In this document: positions 8,977-18,059 of the stretch, one piece after another
How the letters are laid out: the number at the start of each line of letters is the position of its first letter
Numbering within the stretch: position 1 is the first letter of the stretch
From: Leuconostocaceae bacterium ESL0723
GTDB taxonomy: Bacteria > Bacillota > Bacilli > Lactobacillales > Lactobacillaceae
DNA length: 64,000 nucleotides
Assembly (NCBI GenBank): GCA_029392055.1
Contig: CP113928.1
Span: forward strand, 1,114,501-1,178,500
Direction of reading: 5' to 3'
Made by a program: the position numbers and the translations under genes
The notes under the pieces: generated by a model
What the model saw: the letters and a program-made list of their open reading frames with translations, nothing else
The model's database searches: none
Told to the model about the DNA's origin: nothing

Positions 8977-9280
8977 TTAACAAATTAAACAAGTTGAGCA
9001 GAAAAGTAAGTTACAAGCAAAGCCTAGAAAGTGGTTGGCTGATGGAAAGCCACGTGCGTGCGTAACTGAAAATGACCTGTGATTGGCGCATGCAAATCGG
9101 TTTACCGTTAAGTGTGCGACGGATTGGCCCTCGTTACCCGGCACACCATTCGGCTAGGATCATCTCCCGATGCCCGATGGTTAGTGAGCAGTCGTCAGGG
9201 TAATCTGACGACAAAAACTCAGAATGGTAACGCGCTAATAGCCGCTTCTGTATTTAATAAGAATACGGAAGCGGCTTTTT
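8977..9280 (+). ncRNA. T-box riboswitch, Met specifier
   Basis: Stem I has the specifier loop signature: AGTA, then AGTTAC paired with GTAACT, then GAA and the codon ATG at 9072-9074 followed by A. The distal stem I motif AGAAAG...GGCTGATGGAAAGCC is also present. The T-box AGAATGGTAACGCG lies at 9221-9234. The terminator follows at 9241-9280 (GCCGCTTC pairing with GAAGCGGC, then T6). Uncharged initiator or elongator tRNA-Met would stabilise the antiterminator and switch on the transporter genes. The specifier agrees with the MetQ/MetN/MetI content downstream. Confidence 0.92.
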
Positions 9281-9331
9281 TAGTCGTTACGATTCAAACA
9301 AACTGGTCGTAAGCGTCATAAGGAGAGAAAA

Positions 9332-10171
9332 ATGAGCAAGAAAAAGACCATCATCGGCATCATTGTCGTTATTGTAATTGCCCTCATCGGCTACTTCAGT
9401 TTCTTCCACCACAGTTCTGAAAAGGGACAGGTCGTAAAGATTGGGGTTATGTCCGGTGATAAGGGCGAGGACCAAATCTGGGATGAGGTCGCTAAGACTG
9501 CCAAGGAAAAGTATGGCATTACTTTGAAGACGGTTAAATTTAGTGATTACTCTCAGCCTAACAAGGCCTTGTCAGATGGTGACGTGGACTTGAACGCCTT
9601 CCAGAACTACCCATTCTTGAAGAACTGGAACAGCGCCCACAAGACTGACATCGTTTCCATCGGTGACACTTGGACCACGCCACTGCGTCTTTACTCTGAC
9701 AAGTACAAGAACAAGGATGACTTCAAGAACGGTGACCAAATCGCGGTGGCCAATGATGTGACCAACGAAAACCGTGGTCTGCACTTGCTCCAAGAAGCTG
9801 GCCTCATCAAGCTCAAGGACACTGATAAGGCAACCACCCAAGACATCACTGACAACCCTAAGAACCTTAAGATTGTCCCAGTTGATGCCTCACAAACGGC
9901 TAAGTCCCTTAAGGATCCTCAGTTTGCTGGTGCAGTTATCAACACTAACTTCGCCAAGTCAGCTGGCATCAACTTCGATTCAGCCATCTTCGTTGAAGGT
10001 TTGAACAAGAACACGACCCAGTTCTTCAACTTCATCGCGGCCAACAAGAAGGATGAAAACAAACAGGCTTACAAGGATGTTGTGAAGTCCTTGCAGACGC
10101 AAAAGACCAAGGATTTGGTCAAGAAGTTATACGGTGATGCCGAAATCACTGTTTGGGACTACAACAAGTAA
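9332..10171 (+). CDS. metQ: MetQ-type methionine substrate-binding protein
   Basis: A 279-residue NlpA/MetQ-family binding protein that captures methionine outside the cell for the MetN-MetI transporter. An N-terminal hydrophobic segment (about 6-24) is followed by the mature domain beginning VVKIGVMSGDKGEDQIWD, with the family features DVDLNAFQNYPFL and VANDVTNENRGLHLLQ. There is no lipobox cysteine after the hydrophobic segment, and the whole protein lacks cysteine, so it is probably held by an uncleaved membrane anchor and not by lipid, or is released. SD AAGGAGA at good spacing. It is the first gene of the T-box operon. Confidence 0.9.
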   Translation: MSKKKTIIGIIVVIVIALIGYFSFFHHSSEKGQVVKIGVMSGDKGEDQIWDEVAKTAKEKYGITLKTVKFSDYSQPNKALSDGDVDLNAFQNYPFLKNWNSAHKTDIVSIGDTWTTPLRLYSDKYKNKDDFKNGDQIAVANDVTNENRGLHLLQEAGLIKLKDTDKATTQDITDNPKNLKIVPVDASQTAKSLKDPQFAGAVINTNFAKSAGINFDSAIFVEGLNKNTTQFFNFIAANKKDENKQAYKDVVKSLQTQKTKDLVKKLYGDAEITVWDYNK

Positions 10172-10229
10172 TCCAATGCGGGCTTGCCCGCGTACATAGC
10201 ACCTCAACCCCGATTAGAAAGGAGTCTCT

Positions 10230-11600
10230 ATGACCACATTCCGTAAGCAATACCTTGAACTACTAAAGCAGCTGGTGGCCATCCCCAGCGTATCGGCTAA
10301 GCGCGAACACCTGCCTGAAACCGCCAAGATTTTGGGCCAGGCCCTGGCCGATTTGGGTGGTCAGGTTGAAATTGACGACCGCTACTTTGCGCCCTTGGTG
10401 ATTGCCCACTTTGACAGTCCCGACCCTGAGGCCAAGAACCTGGTCATCTACAATCATTACGATGTTCAGCCGGCCGAACCCTTTGACCTTTGGGACAGTG
10501 ACCCCTGGACCTTAACTGAAAAAGACGGTCATCTCATCGGCCGTGGGGTTGATGATGACAAAGGCAACATTACCGCCCGCTTGACGGCCTTAGCCGAGTA
10601 CCTCGACGAGCATCAAGACCAACTGCCGGTGAACATTACCTTCATTATTGAGGGTTCAGAAGAATCCGCCTCCCAGCACCTGGATGACTACTTTAACCGT
10701 CACCCTGAAATCGAGGCCGACCTAGTTATCTGGGAGTCCGGTGCTAAAGACGCCCACGACCGCATCCAGCTCGTTGGTGGGACCAAGGGCATTGTGACCT
10801 TTGATATCAGTTCCAAAACTGCGGCAGCTGACCTGCATTCTTCCCTGGCCACGGTGGTTAATTCAGCGGCCTGGCGGCTCAGCCAGGGGCTGGCCACCCT
10901 CTTTGATCAAGAGGGCCGGATCCAGGTCCCCCATTTCTACGATGAAGTACAAGAACCTAACCAGCGGGAAAAGGACCTAATCGCCCAACTCCCCATCGAC
11001 CGGGAGGCCTTCATCCGCGAATATGAAGTTGAAAGTCCCCTGCTGACCGATTTGCGGGGTGATGACTGGAAACAAGCCCTCTACTTTGAGCCGAGCTTGA
11101 GCATCGAAGGCATTAGCAGTGGTTATGAAGGTCCCGGTGTAAAAACCGTACTACCCGCCCAGGCCAGCGCTAAGTTAGAAGCCCGCCTGGTCCCCGGCAT
11201 GGACCCCGATGTCACTTTACAGCGGATTAAGGACTACCTTGAAGCTCAGGGCTTTGAAGACCTAGAAGTTACTAAAACCCTGGGTCAGGGCGGCTACCGC
11301 AGCGACATGTCCGACCCTGCCATCCAGCAAATCATTGATACGGCGTCAAACTTCTACCCAGGGCAGCCAGTGGTTTCTCCCACTTCGGCTGGAACAGGTC
11401 CAATGAACTACGCCTACCAGGCCCTTGGTGCCCCAATCGTTGGCTTTGGCGTGGGCTATCCTGACACCTACGACCATGCGCCAAATGAAAACATCCGCCT
11501 GGTGGACTATTACGAAAACATCGATTTTACCAAGGCGGTCATTGCTAGCTTTGCTAACCAGCCGGTGAAACCCAGAAAGGAAAGTGCAGTAGCACGCTAA
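10230..11600 (+). CDS. M20 family metallopeptidase (dipeptidase / ArgE-DapE-CPG2 type)
   Basis: A 456-residue di-zinc M20 hydrolase. Metal-site motifs are YNHYDVQP (about 78-85), GRGVDDDKGN, EGSEESAS, and a late histidine in YDHAPNENIR. A dimerisation domain lies in the middle (about 180-330). Cytosolic, with no signal peptide. SD AAAGGAG. It sits between metQ and metN in a methionine T-box operon; this arrangement suggests cleavage of Met-containing dipeptides or N-acyl-methionine to free methionine. The specificity is inferred from context only. The stop is six bases before metN. Confidence 0.88.
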   Translation: MTTFRKQYLELLKQLVAIPSVSAKREHLPETAKILGQALADLGGQVEIDDRYFAPLVIAHFDSPDPEAKNLVIYNHYDVQPAEPFDLWDSDPWTLTEKDGHLIGRGVDDDKGNITARLTALAEYLDEHQDQLPVNITFIIEGSEESASQHLDDYFNRHPEIEADLVIWESGAKDAHDRIQLVGGTKGIVTFDISSKTAAADLHSSLATVVNSAAWRLSQGLATLFDQEGRIQVPHFYDEVQEPNQREKDLIAQLPIDREAFIREYEVESPLLTDLRGDDWKQALYFEPSLSIEGISSGYEGPGVKTVLPAQASAKLEARLVPGMDPDVTLQRIKDYLEAQGFEDLEVTKTLGQGGYRSDMSDPAIQQIIDTASNFYPGQPVVSPTSAGTGPMNYAYQALGAPIVGFGVGYPDTYDHAPNENIRLVDYYENIDFTKAVIASFANQPVKPRKESAVAR

Positions 11601-11606
11601 GCGACT

Positions 11607-12695
11607 ATGAGCGAACCTATTATTTCATTACAAAACATCAACGTCACCTTCAAGCAAAAGAAGAAGACCATCGAGGCCGTTAAAAACGTGTCCCTGGAGG
11701 TCGAAAAGGGTGATGTCTACGGAATCGTTGGTTATTCCGGGGCCGGTAAGTCAACTCTGGTCCGGGTCATTAACCTGCTGCAAATTCCAACCAGTGGTAC
11801 GGTCGTGGTTAATGGAACCACCTTCTTTAAGGCCAACAACCCCAGTGCCCACCGGGTCCAAATCGGTGCTAAGGAGCTACGGGACAAGCGTCGTAAGATT
11901 GGTATGATTTTCCAACACTTTAACCTGCTTAACGAGCGAACTGTGTCAGAAAACGTGGCCTTCGCCCTGCAAAACAGTAAGCTTTCCAAGGAAGAAAAAG
12001 ATGCTAAGGTTACTGAGCTCTTGGAGTTGGTTGATTTGACCGACCGTAAGGACCAGTACCCTTCCCAGCTATCTGGTGGTCAAAAGCAGCGGGTGGCGAT
12101 TGCTCGTGCCCTGGCCAATGATCCTGAGATCTTAATTTCTGATGAGGCTACCTCAGCTTTGGACCCCAAGACGACCAATCAGATTTTGGCCCTGCTGAAA
12201 AAGCTTAACGAAGAGTATGGCCTGACCATCGTTTTGATTACCCACGAAATGCAGGCCGTTAAGGAAGTCGCCAACAAGGTGGCGGTCATGCAGGATGGCC
12301 AAATCATTGAGCGCGGTTCTCTGTTGGAAATTTTTGCCCAACCAGAAGAGCAACTGACTCGGGAGTTTATTGAAACGGCCACTAACATTGACCGGGCCAT
12401 TGACGTTATCAGCCAGCAACCAGTTGTTCAGAACTTGAACGAAGGACAGCAGGTCTTTGCCCGCCTGACCTACTCCGGTAACAACGCTGATGAACCATTA
12501 ATTACCAGCCTCTATGACAAGTTCAACGTGGTTGCTAATATTCTGTATGGAAACGTGGAAGTGCTCCAGGGTGAAGAAGTCGGTTCCCTCCTGGTTATCC
12601 TGGGTGGTGAGCCAAGTAGCCTGGAGCAGGCCCTGGCCTACCTAGCTGATCAAGGCGTGGCAGTAGAAGTCTTGAAAGGAACGCAAACAGTATGA
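11607..12695 (+). CDS. metN: Methionine ABC transporter ATP-binding protein
   Basis: A 362-residue ATPase of the methionine uptake family. Walker [10 protein letters not shown] (about 42-50), signature LSGGQKQR, Walker [12 protein letters not shown] and switch LITHEM are intact. The C-terminal about 75 residues form a NIL/ACT-like domain which in relatives binds methionine and inhibits transport (trans-inhibition). The start lies six bases after the peptidase stop with only a weak SD, so coupling is likely. The stop overlaps metI by ATGA. Confidence 0.93.
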   Translation: MSEPIISLQNINVTFKQKKKTIEAVKNVSLEVEKGDVYGIVGYSGAGKSTLVRVINLLQIPTSGTVVVNGTTFFKANNPSAHRVQIGAKELRDKRRKIGMIFQHFNLLNERTVSENVAFALQNSKLSKEEKDAKVTELLELVDLTDRKDQYPSQLSGGQKQRVAIARALANDPEILISDEATSALDPKTTNQILALLKKLNEEYGLTIVLITHEMQAVKEVANKVAVMQDGQIIERGSLLEIFAQPEEQLTREFIETATNIDRAIDVISQQPVVQNLNEGQQVFARLTYSGNNADEPLITSLYDKFNVVANILYGNVEVLQGEEVGSLLVILGGEPSSLEQALAYLADQGVAVEVLKGTQTV

Positions 12696-13387
12696 GTAAT
12701 TGGATTCAACAAACCTTTCCCAATGTGATTTACCAAGGCTGGGGTGGCGATACTGGTTGGTGGACAGCCATTGTCCAGACCCTGTACATGACCTTCTGGT
12801 CAGCCATCTTTGGTGGTATTTTGGGCCTGATTTTTGGTTTTGGCCTGATTGTGACTAGCCCCCGCGGAATTACGCCTAACCGGGTCCTCTTTTGGATCTT
12901 TGATAAGGTTGTTTCGGTCTTTCGTGCCATTCCTTTCATTATCTTGCTGGCCTTCATCGCGCCTTTCACTAAGTTGATTGTCGGGACTCAGATTGGTTCT
13001 ACCGCCGCCCTGGTACCCCTTTCCTTAGGGGTCTTCCCCTTCTATGCCCGCCAGATTCAGGTCGCTTTGAGCGAAGTTGATTCGGGTATTGTGGAAGCCG
13101 CCCAGGCCGTCGGTTCAACCTTTAATGAAATCGTCTTCGGCGTTTACCTGCGCGAGGGTCGTTCGGAAATTATCCGAGTGTCAACCGTGACCCTGATTAG
13201 TCTGATTGGTTTGACCGCCATGGCCGGTGCCATTGGTGCCGGCGGTTTAGGTAACATGGCCATCGCTTATGGTTATAACCGTTTCGCCAATGATACGACC
13301 GTCGTGGCCACCTTCCTGGTGCTAATCTTTGTTTTGATTGTCCAGTTAGTTGGTGACTACCTGGCCAAGCGCCTCAATCACAAATAA
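12692..13387 (+). CDS. metI: Methionine ABC transporter permease
   Basis: A 231-residue membrane permease with about five membrane segments and the EAA-type loop [15 protein letters not shown] that docks on MetN. Length is close to the 215-230 residue norm of MetI. It overlaps metN by four bases and is the last gene of the T-box operon; an intrinsic terminator follows within a few bases. Confidence 0.93.
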   Translation: MSNWIQQTFPNVIYQGWGGDTGWWTAIVQTLYMTFWSAIFGGILGLIFGFGLIVTSPRGITPNRVLFWIFDKVVSVFRAIPFIILLAFIAPFTKLIVGTQIGSTAALVPLSLGVFPFYARQIQVALSEVDSGIVEAAQAVGSTFNEIVFGVYLREGRSEIIRVSTVTLISLIGLTAMAGAIGAGGLGNMAIAYGYNRFANDTTVVATFLVLIFVLIVQLVGDYLAKRLNHK

Positions 13388-13416
13388 AAAAGACCGGCAT
13401 AAGCCGGTCTTTTTTA
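13386..13416. terminator. Bidirectional terminator, metI / gntR
   Basis: AGACCGGC (13391-13398) pairs with GCCGGTCT (13403-13410), with A and T runs on either side. It serves both convergent units. Confidence 0.9.
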
Positions 13417-14112
13417 ACGGATTAATTTAAATTCGAAGCGTTCACCCACGTAGAAGGATTGAACGTATTCAAAAGGTACGTTGTTTTGGTCATAGGAGAC
13501 CTGACGAACGGACAGGATTGGGTCACCACGTTTGATGTCTAGCAGGTCAGCCAACCGCTCCGTAGCCAGGGTGGCCGTCACAGTCTGTTCGGCTCGACCA
13601 GGTTGGATACCAGCCTCAATTAGGGTCGCATACAGGGACTCAGTCAAACTCGAACGAGTGAAGTTTTCGACCAACTTGACTGGCAAGGTGGTTTGTTCCA
13701 GGAGGATCGGTTCGTCATCACCCAGGCGCAACCGCTCCATGACCAGAACTTCATCATCAGGCTTTAACTGGAGGTGTTCCAACTGGGAAACCGAGGGCGT
13801 GGTCACCTTATAACTAATGGTGACCGTCTGCGGCTGGTGACCAGTCTTTTCCAGCAGTTCGGTAAAGCTGGTCATTCCAAGAGCTCGCTCGGAAATCTTT
13901 TTCTTGGCCACGTAAGTTCCGGAACCAACCTTACGCTCCAGGATACCCTCATCAACCAAGGTCTGGATGGCCTGGCGCAGTGTCATCCGTGATACCTTGA
14001 AATCTTCAGCCAAGTCTCGCTCAGCCGGTAGGCGCTGGTTGGTCTTCCACTCTCCTGCCGCAATCCGCTCGCGAATCTCGTTATGAATTTGAATATAACG
14101 TGGTATTGCCAT
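13414..14112 (-). CDS. GntR family regulator, HutC/UTRA subfamily
   Basis: A 232-residue repressor: an N-terminal winged helix-turn-helix (about 1-70; QRLPAERDLAEDFKVSRMTLRQAI) and a C-terminal UTRA effector domain (about 90-230; MERLRLGDDEPILLE, VPFEYVQSFYVGERFEF). Relatives such as NagR/YvoA and TreR sense sugar phosphates or small metabolites. The gene is alone and convergent with metI, and its target is unknown. Its promoter spacer carries a GntR-like half palindrome, so autoregulation is likely. Confidence 0.88.
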   Translation of the reverse strand: MAIPRYIQIHNEIRERIAAGEWKTNQRLPAERDLAEDFKVSRMTLRQAIQTLVDEGILERKVGSGTYVAKKKISERALGMTSFTELLEKTGHQPQTVTISYKVTTPSVSQLEHLQLKPDDEVLVMERLRLGDDEPILLEQTTLPVKLVENFTRSSLTESLYATLIEAGIQPGRAEQTVTATLATERLADLLDIKRGDPILSVRQVSYDQNNVPFEYVQSFYVGERFEFKLIR

Positions 14113-14190
14113 CCTGAAAACTTCCTAACATCTGATTCACAAATAGGTCCGTATCAAAATCAGGGCCAATCACTGTCTCTACTTGACTCG

Positions 14191-14219
14191 ATTATAATTG
14201 GTCTAGCTATGATTTTCAA
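14191..14219 (-). promoter_or_regulatory. Promoter of the gntR gene with candidate operator
   Basis: On the minus strand TTGAAA (14214-14219), 17 bases, TATAAT (14191-14196). The spacer contains CTAGACCA next to the -10, resembling half of the TGGTCTAGACCA-type GntR/HutC operator. Confidence 0.75.
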
Positions 14220-14328
14220 GTTAGATAAGCCGACACACCCTAGTGGCCTGGATTTAGCTAAAATTCCAAGATTTCTAAGAAATGGGCTTGCAAAATAGAA
14301 TACTTTTCTGTAACATATATTGAGTACT

Positions 14329-14400
14329 TGCCCCTTAGCCAAGCGGTAAGGCGGTGGCTTCTGGTGCCATTATGCGCTGGTTCGAATCCAGCAGGGGCAA
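14329..14400 (+). tRNA. tRNA-Gln (anticodon CUG)
   Basis: A 72-base cloverleaf. The acceptor TGCCCCT pairs with AGGGGCA, the D arm is TAGCCAAGCGGTAAGGC (typical of tRNA-Gln), the anticodon loop is TTCTGGT (anticodon CTG), and the T arm is GCTGGTTCGAATCCAGC. CCA is not encoded. A terminator follows. Confidence 0.93.
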
Positions 14401-14403
14401 CTA

Positions 14404-14435
14404 AAAAAGCAGTTCGCTAATGCGAACTGCTTTTT
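14404..14435. terminator. Terminator after tRNA-Gln (also suits dapB)
   Basis: AGCAGTTCGC pairs with GCGAACTGCT around a short loop, with A6 before and T5 after, so it can work on both strands. Confidence 0.88.
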
Positions 14436-14439
14436 CTAT

Positions 14440-15219
14440 TTACAAGACATTTTCTAAACCAACCACGAGCTGATCTAGGTCTGAAATCTTGGTCAAGGCG
14501 ACCTGGACCCCCTTCATGAAGGAAGCCCGGTCAAAGGAGTCCTGCCGGATGGTCAGGGCTTCACCAGGACCACCGAAGAGGACTTCCTCATGGGCCACAT
14601 AACCGGGCAGGCGGACCGCGTGAATCCGAATACCTTCATAGTCACCGCCGCGGGCCCCAGGCAGGGTTTCCTTGCTGTCTGGACTGCTCTGTTCATGGGG
14701 TGGGCGTACCTTACTGATGAGCTTAGCCGTATTTAAGGCCGTACCCGAAGGGGCATCCTTCTTATCGGCGTGATGGAGCTCAATGATTTCCACGTCAGGG
14801 AAGTAGGCTGCCGCTTCCTGGGCGAACTTCATCAACAAGACCGCTGATAGGCCAAAGTTAGGCACAATCAGGCCACCAAGATGGTGTTCCTGGGCGAGCT
14901 GTTTTAATTCGGCAACCTGGTCATCAGTTAGACCAGTCGTCCCAATCAGGGGACGCATGTCGTGTTCAATGGCGAATTTAGCATTTTGATAAACGGCATC
15001 TGGCAGGGTGAAATCCAACCAGACATCGGCCGGCGTGTCGACCTGGTCGGTCTGGTCATACACGGCCACCGACGCATCTAAGCCATAGCTTTTAGGATCC
15101 TTGTCCTGGGCACTGGGTGCCACTACTGCGACTAGTTGAACGCCGTCCATGTGCTCAATGAGCTTAACGGCCTGCTGCCCCATGGCACCAGTAAAGCCCG
15201 CCAATACAACCTTTAACAT
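14440..15219 (-). CDS. dapB: 4-hydroxy-tetrahydrodipicolinate reductase
   Basis: A 259-residue DapB that reduces the DapA product with NAD(P)H in the diaminopimelate/lysine pathway. Motifs are the nucleotide-binding GFTGAMGQ (about 8-15), GTTGLTDDQ, and the catalytic block ELHHADKKDAPSGTA (about 148-162) that holds the active-site His and Lys. The start overlaps the dapA stop as TAATG. It is the last gene of the lysine-riboswitch operon and ends at a terminator. Confidence 0.95.
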   Translation of the reverse strand: MLKVVLAGFTGAMGQQAVKLIEHMDGVQLVAVVAPSAQDKDPKSYGLDASVAVYDQTDQVDTPADVWLDFTLPDAVYQNAKFAIEHDMRPLIGTTGLTDDQVAELKQLAQEHHLGGLIVPNFGLSAVLLMKFAQEAAAYFPDVEIIELHHADKKDAPSGTALNTAKLISKVRPPHEQSSPDSKETLPGARGGDYEGIRIHAVRLPGYVAHEEVLFGGPGEALTIRQDSFDRASFMKGVQVALTKISDLDQLVVGLENVL

Positions 15220-16133
15220 TAAACCGTAACCTCCCGACTCAAGTGTCCCTGACTAACCGCCTCATTTAGGCCTAAGTGCTCCAGCAAGTTCTGAGTCTCA
15301 CCAGCAGTCAGTGGCAAGATTGGCAGGCGGGGGTTACCAACCTGGTAACCTTGCAGGGTCATGATGGCCTTCACCGGTGAAGGTGATGGGTACATGAACA
15401 AAGCAGCCATCTTAGGCGTGAGCGCCCGTTGGTACTGACCAGCCTGCTGGTAGTTGCCCTCATTTAAGGCATCGTACATATTACGCATGTCCTGGCAGTA
15501 AATATGACTGGCCACCGAGATAATACCGCGGGCACCCATCACCTTGGCTGACAGGGCCTGGGCATCTTCACCACTGTAAATGGCAAAGTCTGCTGGTGCA
15601 TGGTCAACTAAGAACTCCAAGTCTTCGATGCTGGTGCACTGCTTTACCCCAACGATATAAGGGTTTTCAGCCAGCTTCAACACCGTGTCGTTGTTCATGG
15701 TTACACCAGTCCGACCCGGAATGTTATAAATCACCAAGGGGAACTTGGCCATTTCCGCAATTGCCTCATAGTGGGCAATCATGCCGCGCTGGTTAGGCTT
15801 GTTGTAGTATGGCACCACAATCAAGGCTGCATCCACGCCTGGAATCTGAGCAACTTCCTTGGTAAACTCAGCGGTTTCTAAGGTGTTATTGCTGCCGGCG
15901 CCGGCAATCACCGGTGCCCGGCCCGCTACCATTTCAGCGAACTTAGTGTACAATTCAATCTTTTCAGCATGGGTTAACGTTGGCGTTTCCCCAGTGGTCC
16001 CCCCGATGACAAAGCCGCGATTACCCTTGGCTAAAAGCATCTCGGTAATCTCAGCCAGGGCCTCATAATCAATGGCACCCTGGTCATCAAAGGGGGTAAT
16101 AATGGCAGTCATTAAATCAGCATTTTCAAACAT
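15219..16133 (-). CDS. dapA: 4-hydroxy-tetrahydrodipicolinate synthase
   Basis: A 304-residue TIM-barrel lyase that condenses pyruvate with aspartate semialdehyde, the committed step to diaminopimelate. [10 protein letters not shown], the catalytic tyrosine in YNIPGRTGV and the Schiff-base lysine in VGVKQCTS are present. The ATG at 16131-16133 is preferred over an upstream TTG because AAGGAAG lies six bases before it. It follows the deacetylase gene by 17 bases. Confidence 0.95.
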   Translation of the reverse strand: MFENADLMTAIITPFDDQGAIDYEALAEITEMLLAKGNRGFVIGGTTGETPTLTHAEKIELYTKFAEMVAGRAPVIAGAGSNNTLETAEFTKEVAQIPGVDAALIVVPYYNKPNQRGMIAHYEAIAEMAKFPLVIYNIPGRTGVTMNNDTVLKLAENPYIVGVKQCTSIEDLEFLVDHAPADFAIYSGEDAQALSAKVMGARGIISVASHIYCQDMRNMYDALNEGNYQQAGQYQRALTPKMAALFMYPSPSPVKAIMTLQGYQVGNPRLPILPLTAGETQNLLEHLGLNEAVSQGHLSREVTV

Positions 16134-16150
16134 AAGCAACTTCCTTTCGC

Positions 16151-17302
16151 TTACCGGGCCATCCGATGGTCCAAAAAGGCTTTAATCGCGTTAACACCAC
16201 GGCTAATGGCCGCTTCCTTCGGGCTCAACTTAGCGGAGTGCAGGGGTTCGTTGTCCTCGACCCCTAACCAAAACATGGTGCCGGGAATCTTAGAAAGCAG
16301 GTAACCGAAATCTTCTCCAGTCATAGCCGGTTGGGTTTCGATAAAGTCCACGTCGGGATCGGCCTTCATGAAGTCAATGAAATCAGTAGTGAGTTCGGGA
16401 TTGTTGACGACTGGCAGGTAGCAACCCTGGTCAAAGGCCATGTCGACCTGACAGTTATAACTGCGGGCCACGCCCTCACCTAAGTCCTTAAGACGGGCGG
16501 TGATGGTTTCTAGGACCGGCTGCTTCAAGCCGCGAATCGTCCCTTCAATCCGGGCCTTACCAGCAATAACGTTGCGGACCGTACCGGCTTCAATCTTACC
16601 CAGGGTGACGACCCCGCTCTCAATTGGATTCAGACTACGAGAAACAATCGTTTGCGCCTGGGTTACAAAGCTAGCGGCCGCCACGACCATGTCGTTGGCA
16701 TCCTGGGGATAAGCAGCATGTCCACCCTTACCGGTAAAGTCGATATCAACTTCGCTAGTACCAGCAAACAAGGTCCCCTGCCGGCAACCAATGGCTCCTG
16801 CTGGTAACTGGGGGTTATCGTGGAGGGCGTAAAATTCGTCTGGCCGGTACTCCCCCTCAAAGGCCCCCAATTCGTAAGCAATCAAGCCACCAGACTCGCT
16901 TTCTTCGGCTGGTTGGAAGAAGAAAACCATGTCATCGTTGGGCTGGTTTTCGGCATAGTAACTCAGCAAGCCCAAGGCAACGGTCATGTGAATGTCATGG
17001 CCACAGGCGTGCATCCGGCCGGGGTGCTTAGAGGCAAAGGGTAACCCAGTTTCTTCGGTGACTGGCAGGGCATCAATGTCAGAGCGGTAGCCAATCGTCT
17101 TGTGGCTGTCACTACCCTTAATGTGAATCAAGAGGGCCGTGGGTAACTTATCCAACTTCTTGATGGTCAGGTAATCCTGGCGGAAACCAGCAATTACCTT
17201 TTCCAAGTAGGCCTGGGTTTCAACCTCATGGAGGGCCAGTTCTGGAATCGTGTGCAGGTGGCGCCGAATATCAATTAAATCCTGTTCGTTTAATTCTGCC
17301 AT
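16151..17302 (-). CDS. N-acetyldiaminopimelate deacetylase (YkuR type, M20D)
   Basis: A 383-residue M20D amidohydrolase. The zinc motif [15 protein letters not shown] (about 98-112), the acidic PAEESESGG and the C-terminal [10 protein letters not shown] fit the family that removes acetate from N-acetyl-LL-diaminopimelate. Its place directly after dapH (one base between stop and start) shows that this organism uses the acetylase branch of lysine synthesis. On sequence alone it could be another aminoacylase; context makes the assignment strong. Confidence 0.9.
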   Translation of the reverse strand: MAELNEQDLIDIRRHLHTIPELALHEVETQAYLEKVIAGFRQDYLTIKKLDKLPTALLIHIKGSDSHKTIGYRSDIDALPVTEETGLPFASKHPGRMHACGHDIHMTVALGLLSYYAENQPNDDMVFFFQPAEESESGGLIAYELGAFEGEYRPDEFYALHDNPQLPAGAIGCRQGTLFAGTSEVDIDFTGKGGHAAYPQDANDMVVAAASFVTQAQTIVSRSLNPIESGVVTLGKIEAGTVRNVIAGKARIEGTIRGLKQPVLETITARLKDLGEGVARSYNCQVDMAFDQGCYLPVVNNPELTTDFIDFMKADPDVDFIETQPAMTGEDFGYLLSKIPGTMFWLGVEDNEPLHSAKLSPKEAAISRGVNAIKAFLDHRMAR

Positions 17303-17303
17303 C

Positions 17304-18014
17304 TTATAACCTTCTCAAATCCTCTTCCAAACTCGTCTTAGACTGGGTCTGGGCATCAACATCCTTAATCTTACGGGCTGGCGTGCCAGCAACCATCGTG
17401 TAAGGTTCAACGTCTGAGGTGACAATGGCCCCCGCGGCAACCACGGCGCCCTTACCAACGTGCACGCCTTCGATAATCACGGCATTGGCCCCAACTAGAA
17501 CTTCGTCATCAACAATGACTGGCTGGGCTGAAGCAGGTTCCACCACACCGGCCAAAACGGCACCAGCCCCGATGTGACTGTTCTTACCAACCTGGGCGCG
17601 GCCACCCAGAACAGCACCCATATCAATCATGGAACCTTCGCCAATCTCAGCCCCAATGTTAATCACAGCCCCCATCATCACGATGGCGTGGTCGCCAATT
17701 TCAACCTGGTCACGGATGATAGCACCCGGTTCGATGCGGGCATTGAGTTCCTTCAAGTCCAACAATGGGACCGCTGAGTTTCGCTGGTTATTTTCTAAGA
17801 CGAAGTCTTCAATCAAGGCGTCGTTGTCGTTCAAGAAAGGCTTAACCTCTGACCAGTCCCCAAAGATTACCGCGCTGTCGCCGGCCGGGAAGGTCTTGAT
17901 TGCTGGTGGAAAGTCAATCTGATCAATCTTCCCCTTTAGGTAAACCTTAACTGGGGTCTTCTTATCGGCCTCGGCCAGGAACTTAATGATTGATTGTGCG
18001 TCTAATTTTGCCAT
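17304..18014 (-). CDS. dapH: 2,3,4,5-tetrahydropyridine-2,6-dicarboxylate N-acetyltransferase
   Basis: A 236-residue acetyltransferase of the left-handed beta-helix family. Hexapeptide repeats run from about 90 to 215 ([20 protein letters not shown], then [20 protein letters not shown]). An N-terminal alpha/beta part (about 1-80) is typical of DapH. It acetylates tetrahydrodipicolinate. I start at the ATG at 18012-18014 because AGAGGAG lies five bases upstream; the longer ORF has no SD. It lies 45 bases after lysA. Confidence 0.94.
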   Translation of the reverse strand: MAKLDAQSIIKFLAEADKKTPVKVYLKGKIDQIDFPPAIKTFPAGDSAVIFGDWSEVKPFLNDNDALIEDFVLENNQRNSAVPLLDLKELNARIEPGAIIRDQVEIGDHAIVMMGAVINIGAEIGEGSMIDMGAVLGGRAQVGKNSHIGAGAVLAGVVEPASAQPVIVDDEVLVGANAVIIEGVHVGKGAVVAAGAIVTSDVEPYTMVAGTPARKIKDVDAQTQSKTSLEEDLRRL

Positions 18015-18059
18015 AGTCTCCTCTTTCAACTTAATTGTTTCTACTTATTAATACGGATT

